NCBI GenBank assembly: GCA_022606425.2
Contig: JAHDVF020000902.1
Location: forward strand, 372,001 to 436,000
Origin: Lepidostoma basale
Taxonomy: Eukaryota; Arthropoda; Insecta; Trichoptera; Lepidostomatidae
Length of the DNA stretch: 64,000 nucleotides
Reading direction: 5' to 3'
Position 1 is the stretch's first letter, and each line of letters starts with the position of its first letter. Shown piece after piece: positions 55,845 through 64,000 of this stretch. The notes under the pieces were generated by a model. The model was not told the origin of the DNA, ran no database searches, and worked only from the letters and a program-made list of their open reading frames with translations. The translations under genes were made by a program, and so were the position numbers.

Positions 55845-56065
55845 GTATTTATTGTTTCTTGAACAATGATGTAAAACTCCATATTAAATAATTAATACGA
55901 ATGAAAACGTCAGTTTTCTAGAAGTTTTTTTTATATTTTATGGAATTGGAATTGAATTTTTTTTTATATTTTATGGAATTAATGCCTTAGAAGGGCGAAA
56001 CATGTCATTCCCATAAAATATAATAAAACTTCTAGATACCTGACGTTTTCATTCGTATTTATTAA
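55845..56065. repeat. FB-A fold-back repeat, complete
   Basis: ATTGTTTCTTGAACAATGAT, GTAAAACTCCATATTAAATA and AATACGAATGAAAACGTCAG face GCCTTAGAAGGGCGAAACAT, AATAAAACTTCTAGATACCT and GACGTTTTCATTCGTATT. A 26-base stretch (TTTTTTATATTTTATGGAATT) is duplicated in the centre. Confidence 0.8.
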
Positions 56066-57389
56066 ATAAAATGTAGTTATAGAAAGATTGAACGTTCTTC
56101 TATATATCATTATAAACAGGTAAATGCTTTATTTTACTTTTAATTTTTAAAATAAATAAATCTGAAAAATGTTACATATTCAAATAAAAACATAGTGTTA
56201 AGATTAGGATTAATGGTAATAATAATACAATAATTAATTTTGAATATATCAAATGAAAAAGTACGCCTAGTTAACAAAATCAGAACTACGTTTATGCATG
56301 AGATTAATAAGCTAGATATGTTAATTAAGAAATACATGTATTGAACCTCATGTCAGGTTGAATTGGGATTGTAACAATTAACATTGATACTCTTTAATCT
56401 TTATGGTTGTTTTAAACGTAAAGAATTCCCGAACAAGACTTAAAAGTGTCGTGTTCAAACTCACCCTAAAGTGCCCTACAAATTATGATTTGTTTGTAGC
56501 ATAATGATGTTTTATAATAGTTGGTTTAAATTAAGTATTATGCTTAAAATATTATTTCATGACAATGTTTTGAAGGAGTATATTTATTGTTAACAGAAAT
56601 GTTACTTTTCATTTTTTATGATTTGATTACATTTTCAGGATGATTTTCTCAAAGATAATTAATTTTGGAGAGAAACCTGCTGAACTGGTATATAAAATTC
56701 AGAAAAATATTTAATTTTACATAAATTATTTAAAATAGATACCCATAATGTTTTAAATAGTTTTTATTTTTAAGTTATGTAGATTATATTTTGTAAGAAA
56801 ATGTGGATGAAACTGTGTAAATATGATTGAGAATGAATAAATGAAATAAATAAAAATAACATATTCTTTTATTTTCCAATGACATAATATAAGTTGCAAA
56901 TTACCATTTCTTTATCTGATGATCCTTGAACCTCCGTGATGATTGTTGCATTAAGTAATCAAAAAATCTAATATTTTATCGACCATATACCACAATATAA
57001 GATTATAGTAAAAAGAAGTCTCAACTACCTGCAAAGCTTTAATAATGAGACGAAAACCTGCATCGAATAGGGGAAATAAAATCAAAAATCTTTCAATGTC
57101 AGCTAAGTTGACGAAACTTGTCGCAGTAATGATAAAATTGTGAATAGAAATTATTAAACAATTATTGATTAATTTGTTAAAAAATCGCTTTGAATATAAT
57201 CTGTTTTAAAAGGTTAAATACATAGGTAAGAACAGTTATATTACGTTGTTGTTTTAAGCTTAAAGCTTTGTGTTTACATACAATATAAATTTTCGTAACT
57301 GTGTACCAATTGATGGCATGAAAATAAGAATAAATAAGTTAATAAATAATATTTCAATAATTATGGAAGTATTCAATATTTAAAGAAGT
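56066..57389. other. Unannotated AT-rich intergenic DNA
   Basis: No gene, promoter or repeat arm supported between the convergent genes 2 and 3. Confidence 0.4.
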
Positions 57390-57490
57390 ATAGCGTGTAT
57401 GACTCGCTGTATGAATACTGAATGTGGAGGAAGCTAGAGACGTGTGTCAGAATCGAGTAATTTGGCGGTCCGTTCTCTCTGCGTACTCCT
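57390..57490 (+). mobile_element. L-A LINE, 3' scrap
   Basis: TAGCGTGTATGACTCGCTGT, AATGTGGAGGAAGCTAGAGA and GGCGGTCCGTTCTCTCTGCG. Confidence 0.65.
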
Positions 57491-58094
57491 TTATTAAATA
57501 AGTGTTTAAAAAGATGCAATAAATTAAAATGAGACAACAGAGAAATAACAGTGTTTTTATTACAGCTTTAATTTTTTACATATCTTAACAAAATAATTAA
57601 TAAATAAATTTACCATTAACATCCTTAATTAATTATATTGTTTACAATAAATTCAGTCGAAAAACATTCATCCGTAAAAAAAATACATAGAAATATGTGT
57701 TTATGCCATATAAATTAAATTTTATTCTAAAAGCATCAAATATTTTATTTATATAATGTATATATTTTTTTTCTTAATCTAAAAAATAAATATAATTGTA
57801 TAAAAAAATAACAACTACGACAAAAATACATATTTTTATATTATTTAGAATCATCAATTCATTCAGTCAAAGTGAATTCACTTCTTCATACAAAACGTAC
57901 AATCGTAACAAAATCCATTCAATTTTTTTTTGGTTTTTGTTATACCAGCTGTACAAATTATAATAATCCGTGACAAAATATAAAGTTGTAATTCTAATAA
58001 AAAAAATAATTTACGAGTATTAAGTTTTGTCATCTATTCACAAACATGTTTTATTATATATGTTAACTTTAACTTATTGAAAGCTAAGGCATTA
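57491..58094. other. Unannotated AT-rich intergenic DNA
   Basis: Nothing supported here. Confidence 0.35.
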
Positions 58095-58159
58095 AACACT
58101 TAGGAAATTGAAATTAACTTTGTTTATAATCCACAAAATATTTTAAAAATATTCAAAAA

Positions 58160-58196
58160 CATATGTTTCCAAGGATACCTCCATCTTCAGGTGTAA
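58160..58196 (-). ncRNA. Hammerhead-like motif, 5' half intact
   Basis: Minus strand ACAC-CTGAAGA-T-GGAGG-TAT-CC, then TTGGAAACATATG. CTGANGA is intact and stem II half paired; the GTC cleavage site is lost. Confidence 0.4.
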
Positions 58197-58382
58197 ATAT
58201 ATAATAAAAACTAAACAACGAAAGACTAATATAAAAACGCATTTAAAATTTTATACAATAATTCAAATTTAAAAATTTACCTGGGCTAATTGTTATAAGT
58301 ACAAATATTTTTTTTCTATCAGTGAGAACTAATAAATAATATTGAACGATAATAATACAATACATCATGATAATATAAAAAA

Positions 58383-58415
58383 AGATGGAGGTATCCTCCG
58401 AAACATGTCGTGTTT
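58383..58415 (+). ncRNA. Hammerhead-like motif, 3' half intact
   Basis: AGATGGAGGTATCCTCCGAAAC then ATGTC and GTGT. GGAGG pairs with CCTCC and GTGT would pair with the ACAC kept in the partner arm as a 4-bp stem I. The CTGA is lost here. Confidence 0.4.
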
Positions 58416-58480
58416 TTTCAATATTTTGTGGATTATAATAAGTTATTTTCAATTTCCTAAGTGTTTACTTTACTAATGGA

Positions 58481-58835
58481 AATCTGTTAAATATGAAATA
58501 ATTGATTGTGCGATTAATATATTGTATATTGAGAGAAAGCTAGTCGGCTTTGTCATAGGAAGAAATTTGATATTCTGCATAAACAGATCGTAAGATCAAC
58601 AATAAGGGGAAGAAGATATATGAATTAAAATTTTATTTTTTCACTGCTGAATATATTTTCTTGGCATGTTTCTAATGTACTAAACATTCATTGCCTAAAT
58701 AAACTCTTCTATTTATTTAATCTATCCGACATTAAAGGTTCAGCACCTTCGAAACATGTCAAAAACAGTGTTTTAATTAATATATAAATCATAACAGTAG
58801 AATTCCACAGTGTTTAGGACTTGAATTAAAATATA
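58481..58835. repeat. Decayed fold-back sequence
   Basis: CAGCACCTTCGAAACATGTC (58741-58760) with TAGAATTCCACAGTGTTTAG (58799-58818, an FB-C-type end). The left arm TTGGCATGTTTCTAATG is near 58661. Confidence 0.45.
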
Positions 58836-58841
58836 TTTATT
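58836..58841 (-). terminator. Candidate poly(A) signal of gene 3
   Basis: TTTATT on the plus strand is AATAAA on the gene strand, about 250 bases past the stop codon. Confidence 0.45.
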
Positions 58842-59092
58842 GTGTATTATTGTTTTGACAGATGTCTGCTCAAAGATTGTTTAAAAGATAATCAACTAAA
58901 TCTAAATCTCATGAAAATGTGTTATGATGGACCTGAATGTATGTAAAAATATTCCATTTTTTTATCATTATAATTATTGTCAAATAAATATTCAAATAGC
59001 ATAAATTATTGTTTAAAAATTCAAAATAAAATTATTCTCTTGAAATAATAGCTTTTGTTATAATTCAAATGATTGTTTTGAATCTACGAAAT

Positions 59093-60835
59093 TCAGAGTG
59101 TTCGTTGGAGCGTTGATTCGAAATCAAAATCCGGATGCTGCGTAACATTCGGATAATTAGGAGGAATCTGATAGTATGAATTGATTATGCTTCGCTTCTT
59201 TCTTCCTAAAACCATAGGCATTATCATTGCCACCGTGGCCGGCACCAACCCAGCCCCAACAGCGGCCATAACCGCCGAGCTGTCGGGGGTGGCATTCGTC
59301 GCAAACACCCTGCGAATCTTCTGGCTTTTTACTAGGGTGGAATTTTTCTTTTGCGCTCTCTCAAACTGTTTCTTCGACTCTTCTACTGATTGAAATGACG
59401 GCTCTACCTCAAGCATCCCGCCATGAGATAGAGTCATGTTCTCTTTAGATCCGTTTACCGCTGGTAAAACCGTGAGTCTCACTGCGCGATGCGAGGTGGT
59501 GACAGTGTTTGGAGTAATTGATAAAGAGCGTTGGCGATTCTTCGGGAACTTATAACCCTTTGTCGTTGATAATAAAACCCACTCGCCGTTTCCACTGGAC
59601 GGATACGAAGATGGGTGTCTTCCAGATCTTTGATCTTCTGCGTATACATCAGTTGGTCTATGCATGTCTTTTTTCTTGTAGTTATATTCCGTTGTAGGAA
59701 AGTCCCCAGGTTTCCCATCGGTTATTATTCCACCATTTTCATAGTACTGGCCGGATGTTCTGCGGTTGTAATCGTTGGATATGCTTTGGTGATGATCATG
59801 GTCGCAATCCGGTCGATGAGGTATTTGTTCGACTTCAGAATCATGTTGGTAGGGGCGATTTAATGTGGGCTTCTCCCAGGATGGCCTAGAAGGAGTTTCA
59901 ACTGGCCAGTCATCGTCGCTTTGGTACGGTTCGTAAGTCGGCCTATTAGAACTTGGTTTTGGAAATGTGTGAAATGAACCGGTTGGCCTAGACTCTTCCT
60001 CTGGTCTGCCATAATTTTCAGGAAATCTGTCTGTGAATTGGGATTGATCTCTATCGCTTCCATGAGAGCTGAAGCTATTTTGAGGTTTGCTTATTTTGTA
60101 CGCGTTGGCTTGCCATTTTGAGATTTTGCTTCTAGTCCAGGGAACTGCTTCTAAGGCGACCCATCCTTTAGCATCTTCATACGGATGTTTATGCCTTCTG
60201 GTATCTATTTCATCCCATGATGAATACCTTCTATTATCATTTTGCTGCAATTTGATGTTGATTTCATCCGTGATTTTATTTTTTCCGTATGCTTTTTCAG
60301 CAATTCTAAGTCCTTCGTTATTTTGTGATGTAACTTCGATTTCCTTTAATCTATCTTTGATTTTTTGATCTGCATTTTTTATCTTATCGGCATATTCTTT
60401 AAGGAATTTGCTCAGTAGATCCGGAGAGTACACAGTTTTCCTATTTAAATCATAATCATCACACGACGGTCCGAAGCACATACCCGCTTTATTGTGAAAA
60501 TTTTTGGAGGTTTCATAATTTTCGTGAGTCGATCCTGGTACGATGTAATCTTTGGTTCTTCGGTCGCTGTAATCCCTGGAAAAATTATCTCTAGATGCAG
60601 ATTTTCCTATGCGAGACGTATCCGACTTCCATGGTTCTGCTTCTATAATCGTAATTGAACTGGATCCTGGAACATCCAGTTGATAAGATTTAATTCCTTG
60701 CCCATAATTAGAATTGTATGATCTCTCTAGTTGTGTTTGGGAGTTGGTAAAATGCACTGTGTCCCCTAAAACTGCTGCACTTATATATACAATAAAAAAA
60801 TAAACTGTCATTGTTGCACTTTTAAAAATAAACAT
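59093..60835 (-). CDS. Gene 3: secreted proprotein with Trp motifs and hydrophobic segment
   Basis: Encodes 580 residues without introns. Met1 at 60835 is chosen as the first in-frame start after the promoter; Met9 is an alternative and leaves the signal peptide nearly intact. Residues 1-24 are a signal peptide (VYFFIVYISAAVLG). C120 and C125 (MCFGPSC) and C344 are the only cysteines. A helical charged stretch (138-200, LLSKFLKEYADKIKNADQKI) could be a coiled coil. Two Trp motifs, GWVALEAVPWTRSKISKW (224-241) and GEWVLLSTTKGYKFP (417-431), look like conserved islands in an otherwise disordered Ser/Pro/Arg/Tyr-rich chain. Near the end VMAAVGAGLVPATVAMIMPM (522-541) is hydrophobic, followed by the furin-like R545-K-K-R548 and Ser549. 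The hydrophobic segment resembles the one in gene 2. Function unknown. Confidence 0.85.
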   Translation of the reverse strand: MFIFKSATMTVYFFIVYISAAVLGDTVHFTNSQTQLERSYNSNYGQGIKSYQLDVPGSSSITIIEAEPWKSDTSRIGKSASRDNFSRDYSDRRTKDYIVPGSTHENYETSKNFHNKAGMCFGPSCDDYDLNRKTVYSPDLLSKFLKEYADKIKNADQKIKDRLKEIEVTSQNNEGLRIAEKAYGKNKITDEINIKLQQNDNRRYSSWDEIDTRRHKHPYEDAKGWVALEAVPWTRSKISKWQANAYKISKPQNSFSSHGSDRDQSQFTDRFPENYGRPEEESRPTGSFHTFPKPSSNRPTYEPYQSDDDWPVETPSRPSWEKPTLNRPYQHDSEVEQIPHRPDCDHDHHQSISNDYNRRTSGQYYENGGIITDGKPGDFPTTEYNYKKKDMHRPTDVYAEDQRSGRHPSSYPSSGNGEWVLLSTTKGYKFPKNRQRSLSITPNTVTTSHRAVRLTVLPAVNGSKENMTLSHGGMLEVEPSFQSVEESKKQFERAQKKNSTLVKSQKIRRVFATNATPDSSAVMAAVGAGLVPATVAMIMPMVLGRKKRSIINSYYQIPPNYPNVTQHPDFDFESTLQRTL

Positions 60836-61023
60836 GGTTAACGAGTCTTTACAAGATATTTGTTTTTTGAGCGAATGTGTTTTTTTTTAAGAGAGCATGA
60901 TTCGTAAAATGTTCACTCGAATCATCACGCTACCGAAAATGTGTTATTTGAATAAGCAGTAAAATCTCCTTTCACAATCACTGAACGCTTCCACGAAACT
61001 CGGCCAAGTGTCTGCGAGCAACT
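60836..61023 (-). other. Gene 3 5' UTR
   Basis: 188 bases between the predicted initiator and the ATG. No acceptor-like sequence in front of the ATG, so an unspliced leader is the simplest reading. Confidence 0.5.
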
Positions 61024-61054
61024 GAGCCGCGTCTCCCGCGTCCCACTGATATAC
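61020..61054 (-). promoter_or_regulatory. Gene 3 core promoter
   Basis: On the gene strand GTATATC (61054-61048) lies 30 bases before TCAGTT (61025-61020), whose A at 61023 would be the start. This is the textbook arthropod TATA-to-initiator spacing. The DNA upstream (61060-61170) is GC-rich, unlike most of the window. Confidence 0.65.
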
Positions 61055-61349
61055 TCCAGTTCTGGAGGGCTATGAGAAAGCACAGATAATAGAATAATTA
61101 TAATGAGCCCCCCGGCCCCCCTCGCCCGCGACTGATTCCCCTCCGCTCTAACGCGCGTCAGAGCGATGCTCCACGTAAATCCACGATTCAATTGAATGTC
61201 ATGTAGCAAGGTCGTTGTTTTTTACACAAATAGCCATTAATTTAGTTAAGCAAAACAATGAATAAACGAGAGTTAATTTAAACGAAACTTACGTAAACGT
61301 ATAATCAAATATCAAAGATATTTAAATAAAACTCTTTTTAAATCAAATC

Positions 61350-61555
61350 ATTTTTTAAGGATTAATTGTATCTCAATAGAGACGAAGATGTAAATTATTT
61401 GAAAACCGAATATGGTAGTCGAGGCGTTTACAGGACTTATGACCTGTCATTGGTTGGGTTAAGCGATCACTTTATGTTAACAACATTCCCCGTCTCTATT
61501 GTCTTCGTTGTCCCCATGTTCGTCTCTATTGAGATACAATTAATCCTTAAAAAAT
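61350..61555. mobile_element. Miniature element with perfect 37-bp inverted ends
   Basis: 61350-61386 and 61519-61555 are exact inverted repeats (ATTTTTTAAGGATTAATTGT inward). The element is 206 bases long, non-coding and the only copy in the window. No clear target duplication is visible, so the transposon superfamily is open. Confidence 0.75.
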
Positions 61556-61674
61556 TATTAACCCGCAATGGGTAAAAATCCAGTATTTGTCTACAAGTAT
61601 TTGTATACAAAAAAACAAATTCAAATCAAGTCTTTCTCAAAAAATATTACAAACAACAATTATTGAGATTAGGT

Positions 61675-61910
61675 AACTATTGAGAACAGGTAAAACATAA
61701 AAAAATATAAAATACCAGGAACGCATGAGAGATGGTTCGACATTAAGAATACATAGTATACTCCAATGTCAAGAGTATTTGGCTTCTGAACGTACTTACA
61801 CGGATATGAAAGACGTCGATCACCGAAGCGATCATGTTTAGCAGTTTGGTTGCTCTCCCCACCGGCATCACCAGAGGCAAGTTGGTTCTGCATGCTAGGA
61901 AATAAGACAG
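61675..61910 (-). mobile_element. L-F coding repeat
   Basis: The minus strand reads NLPLVMPVGRATKLLN and SVIDVFHIRVSTFRSQILL after small frame adjustments. It shares AACGCATGAGAGATGGTTCG with 35560-35800. Confidence 0.6.
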
Positions 61911-61964
61911 TCTGTGCTGACGCTGACGAATATCATAAACTTCCAGACCGTCCAGAACATAAAC

Positions 61965-62140
61965 TTTTATTAAGAACTACTTAAGCTTTTGTTTTTATTT
62001 CGACAAATACCAGTTTCACCAGGCTCATTGGCATCGACAGACTAGTCTGTCAGACAGATACAGTCTGTCGATGCCAGCAAGTTTGCCGAAAGCGGTCGCT
62101 GCCGAAACAAAAGTGGAAAAAGTTATTAAAAAACTTTTTT
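61965..62140. repeat. FB-B fold-back repeat, complete
   Basis: CTTTTGTTTTTATTTCGACA, CAGTTTCACCAGGCTCATTG face GATGCCAGCAAGTTTGCCGA, GTCGCTGCCGAAACAAAAGT. Centre GACTAGTCTGTCAGACAGATACAGTC. Confidence 0.75.
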
Positions 62141-62149
62141 TTTCATTAC

Positions 62150-62245
62150 ACTTTGGAATTGAAAGATAACGTTGTTTATTTTCCACACAAATGTAATACA
62201 ATGGAATTCCACAGTAGTAATGCCTTAACTTTCAATAAATTAATG
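62150..62245. repeat. FB-C-type end fragment
   Basis: ATGGAATTCCACAGTAGTAA then TGCCTTAACTTTCAATAAAT. Confidence 0.5.
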
Positions 62246-62279
62246 TTTTTATTATTATTTTTAAAAATGAACTTCCATC

Positions 62280-62440
62280 GAAAAATCTATCAGATAAACC
62301 CAGTCGTTCGATACCAGCGAGCCTGGCGAAACCGGTGTCGTGGTCGAAATAAAGACAACATTGTAAATGTCCTTTAAAACATCGTTATATTTCATTTTTA
62401 TTTAAAATGAACTCCCATCAAGAGATTTCACATTACTGAC
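62280..62440 (+). repeat. FB-B repeat, right half
   Basis: TTCGATACCAGCGAGCCTGG then CGAAACCGGTGTCGTGGTCG and the shared end AACTCCCATCAAGAGATTTC. Confidence 0.65.
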
Positions 62441-62526
62441 GATACGTTCAAAAGATTTTAGAGAGTATCTGGCTTTCTTAAACTGGAACCATATCTCATG
62501 GGTTCCTGGTATTTTACTTGTCTCAA

Positions 62527-62828
62527 ACTTTTCTTCTTTGTCAAGCGCCCTGTCGTGTTCCCCCAACGTTGGCGATCACCTGCGAACCTATCCATGTCCT
62601 GCACCGCACGGAACAGCTCCTCCACACTTCGGATGCCGGTCCACTTCCCCACGTTTCGCAGTCAAGACATTTGTCTCCTACTGAACCCTCGGCGTCTCTC
62701 AATTTACGCCTCCAATATCAGTTGAAGAAGGTGGTACCCAGATGTGAAATCTTCCGAACTTTGATAGTTGACAACAGCTCCCTGTCAACTCTAGCTCGCC
62801 TCAGGACTTTGGTATTGGTAACCATGTC
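62527..62828 (-). mobile_element. L-B LINE 3' fragment
   Basis: The minus strand reads GKWTGIRSVEELFRAVQDMD and neighbouring L-B wording; frames are shifted. Joined at 62828 to an L-A scrap. Confidence 0.7.
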
Positions 62829-62925
62829 TCTCCTGATACACCTCTCTAGTGTCTTCCACATTCATACAGCGGGTCATACAGGTACACCAATTCTTCCGTG
62901 TTCTAATGTAGCCGACCTTTTAAAA
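62829..62925 (-). mobile_element. L-A LINE scrap
   Basis: CTGATACACCTCTCTAGTGT and ATTCATACAGCGGGTCATAC are complements of the region encoding RACMTRCMNVEE in L-A. Confidence 0.6.
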
Positions 62926-63469
62926 AAATTCCAGCGCTAAATCCATCCAGAAAAATAAAATTTCCCCAAGCTTCTGCCCCTTTGAACTAGAAAAGATTTC
63001 ACATTTTCCTTCTTCTGCTTGAATGTACAATTAATTGATTTATTCAACGTTGAATGATACTTGAATTGTAAACGTGTCATGGGATACAAAAAATCTGATA
63101 TACGTTTGAAATTATACATTTCTTTTGTAGCGATACCAGCCCATATATGTCTTTTACTGACACATAAAGAACAAAACAATGCACACTTGTAGAAAGACAT
63201 TACTTGCTATTGTTGTATTGTTGCGTGCATTTTATTTAAGTCGATAAATATCACACGTAGAAAATCTATTAAAATAACAAACGCATTGATTGGCTATCAA
63301 TTCACGCAATGCAACTGATTTCTAGTAATTACTATTAGAAAGACCTTCAGATGATTCAAGATATCGTATTGGTTTACACGTTTTCGAGAGCTTCAAACAT
63401 GATTCAACCGTGTATTTGCAAGTTAATAAAATATGCTATTCAAATCTCAGAGACTAAGATGTTAGATTT
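62926..63469. other. Unannotated sequence
   Basis: No gene supported. The 87-codon minus frame at 63200-62937 has no features I recognise. Confidence 0.35.
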
Positions 63470-63710
63470 AATTATTGTTTCTTGAACAATGATGTATTGA
63501 ATAATTAATACGAATGAAAACGTCAGTTTGTTGCATGTTTTATAAAATTTTATGGGAAAGTATTGTTTCGGGTTTCTACGACATAATCAAATATTTTTTG
63601 GTATCATCAAATATTTAATATTTTAAAAAGGACATTTGATAATGCTTTTAAAAGGAATATAATATCATAAAACTTCTAAAAAACAGGCGCTTTCATTTGT
63701 ATTATTTATG
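63470..63710. repeat. FB-A fold-back repeat
   Basis: TTGTTTCTTGAACAATGATG, TTAATACGAATGAAAACGTC face TTTGATAATGCTTTTAAAAG, AACAGGCGCTTTCATTTGTA. Confidence 0.7.
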
Positions 63711-63779
63711 TGTTAGATTTTATTAAGAATTTACTCTAAATCATTCCATAGAAACAAAACATAAAATCATAGAAATTAA

Positions 63780-63985
63780 ACAAAGGAAAGAGAAGTTTTC
63801 TAGAAGTAAAATACTATTTTATTTTGTGAGAATGACATATTTCACCTTGCTAAGACTATCAAATGTCATCTACATAATATAAAACAAAAACGAAAGCGAA
63901 ACGTGCCATACCTTTAAAATAAAATATAATTTCTAGAAAACAACTTTTCGTTTGTTTTAATTATTTAATATGGCCTTTAACATTA
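63780..63985. repeat. FB-A fold-back repeat, decayed second copy
   Basis: AGTTTTCTAGAAGTAAAATA, GAGAATGACATATTTCACCT and the facing AAAGCGAAACGTGCCATACC, ATTTCTAGAAAACAACTTTT, then TTTAATATGGCCTTTAACAT. Two FB-A copies thus sit 70 bases apart. Confidence 0.6.
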
Positions 63986-64000
63986 TTTTTTAAATAAATA

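Larger units (their letters stand above)
58095..58480. repeat. FB-C fold-back repeat with hammerhead-like arms
   Basis: Outer arms AACACTTAGGAAATTGAAAT and ATTTTCAATTTCCTAAGTGT face each other, then ATAATCCACAAAATATT and AATATTTTGTGGATTATAAT. Each arm continues into a hammerhead-like core (58160-58196 minus, 58383-58415 plus). Confidence 0.8.

Overview
The window looks like an AT-rich, repeat-laden insect chromosome. Evidence: three spliced or intron-bearing protein genes, many 5'-truncated non-LTR retrotransposons, tRNA-derived SINEs, mariner and hAT relics and a TATA/TCAGTT core promoter of arthropod type. A moth or butterfly is my best guess from the repeat types and protein style, but I cannot prove the order. 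There is no bacterial operon, rRNA gene, true tRNA gene or CRISPR array.

Genes. Gene 1 (14362-16137, +) encodes a 591-residue secreted protein with a long glycine run and a hydrophobic C-terminus. Gene 2 (46434-46582 joined to 52338-55527, +) encodes a 1,112-residue secreted, threonine-rich, disordered protein with one internal hydrophobic segment. Its two coding exons are joined in phase across a 5.8 kb intron. Gene 3 (60835-59093, -) encodes a 580-residue secreted disordered protein and lies tail-to-tail with gene 2. Genes 1 and 2 start with near-matching signal-peptide exons (MKxLP...LCLL.L..VW.S..SL), each placed a dozen bases after a splice acceptor. All three proteins carry a furin-like R-x-K/R-R|S site. 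Genes 2 and 3 share a VMxxVGxGLV hydrophobic segment. I read them as a local cluster of related secreted proproteins of unknown function. None has a recognised catalytic domain.

Layout. 1-14.3 kb: LINE and SINE fragments, a mariner-like miniature element, a (TA)n tract of about 540 bp. 14.3-16.3 kb: gene 1. 16.3-46.4 kb: mostly repeats, with a candidate TATA promoter and first exon at 26.87-27.04 kb that could belong to gene 2. 46.4-55.5 kb: gene 2, its intron filled with repeats, a Penelope-like endonuclease relic and a transposase relic. 55.5-59 kb: fold-back repeats. 59.1-61.05 kb: gene 3 with its core promoter. 61.3-64 kb: repeats again.

Repeats. At least six LINE groups are present, all truncated at the 5' end; I call them L-A to L-F. 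L-A is an RTE-like element ending in (TTAG)n, with more than 20 fragments. A short non-coding element (S2) shares its 3' end, and a tRNA-derived SINE (S1) occurs with two different tails. The most interesting theme is a set of fold-back repeats (FB-A to FB-E). Their arms carry a hammerhead-ribozyme-like core: CTGANGA, one base, a hairpin, GAAAC, a short palindrome, then GTC. With the Penelope-like endonuclease relic this points to Penelope-type elements as their source.
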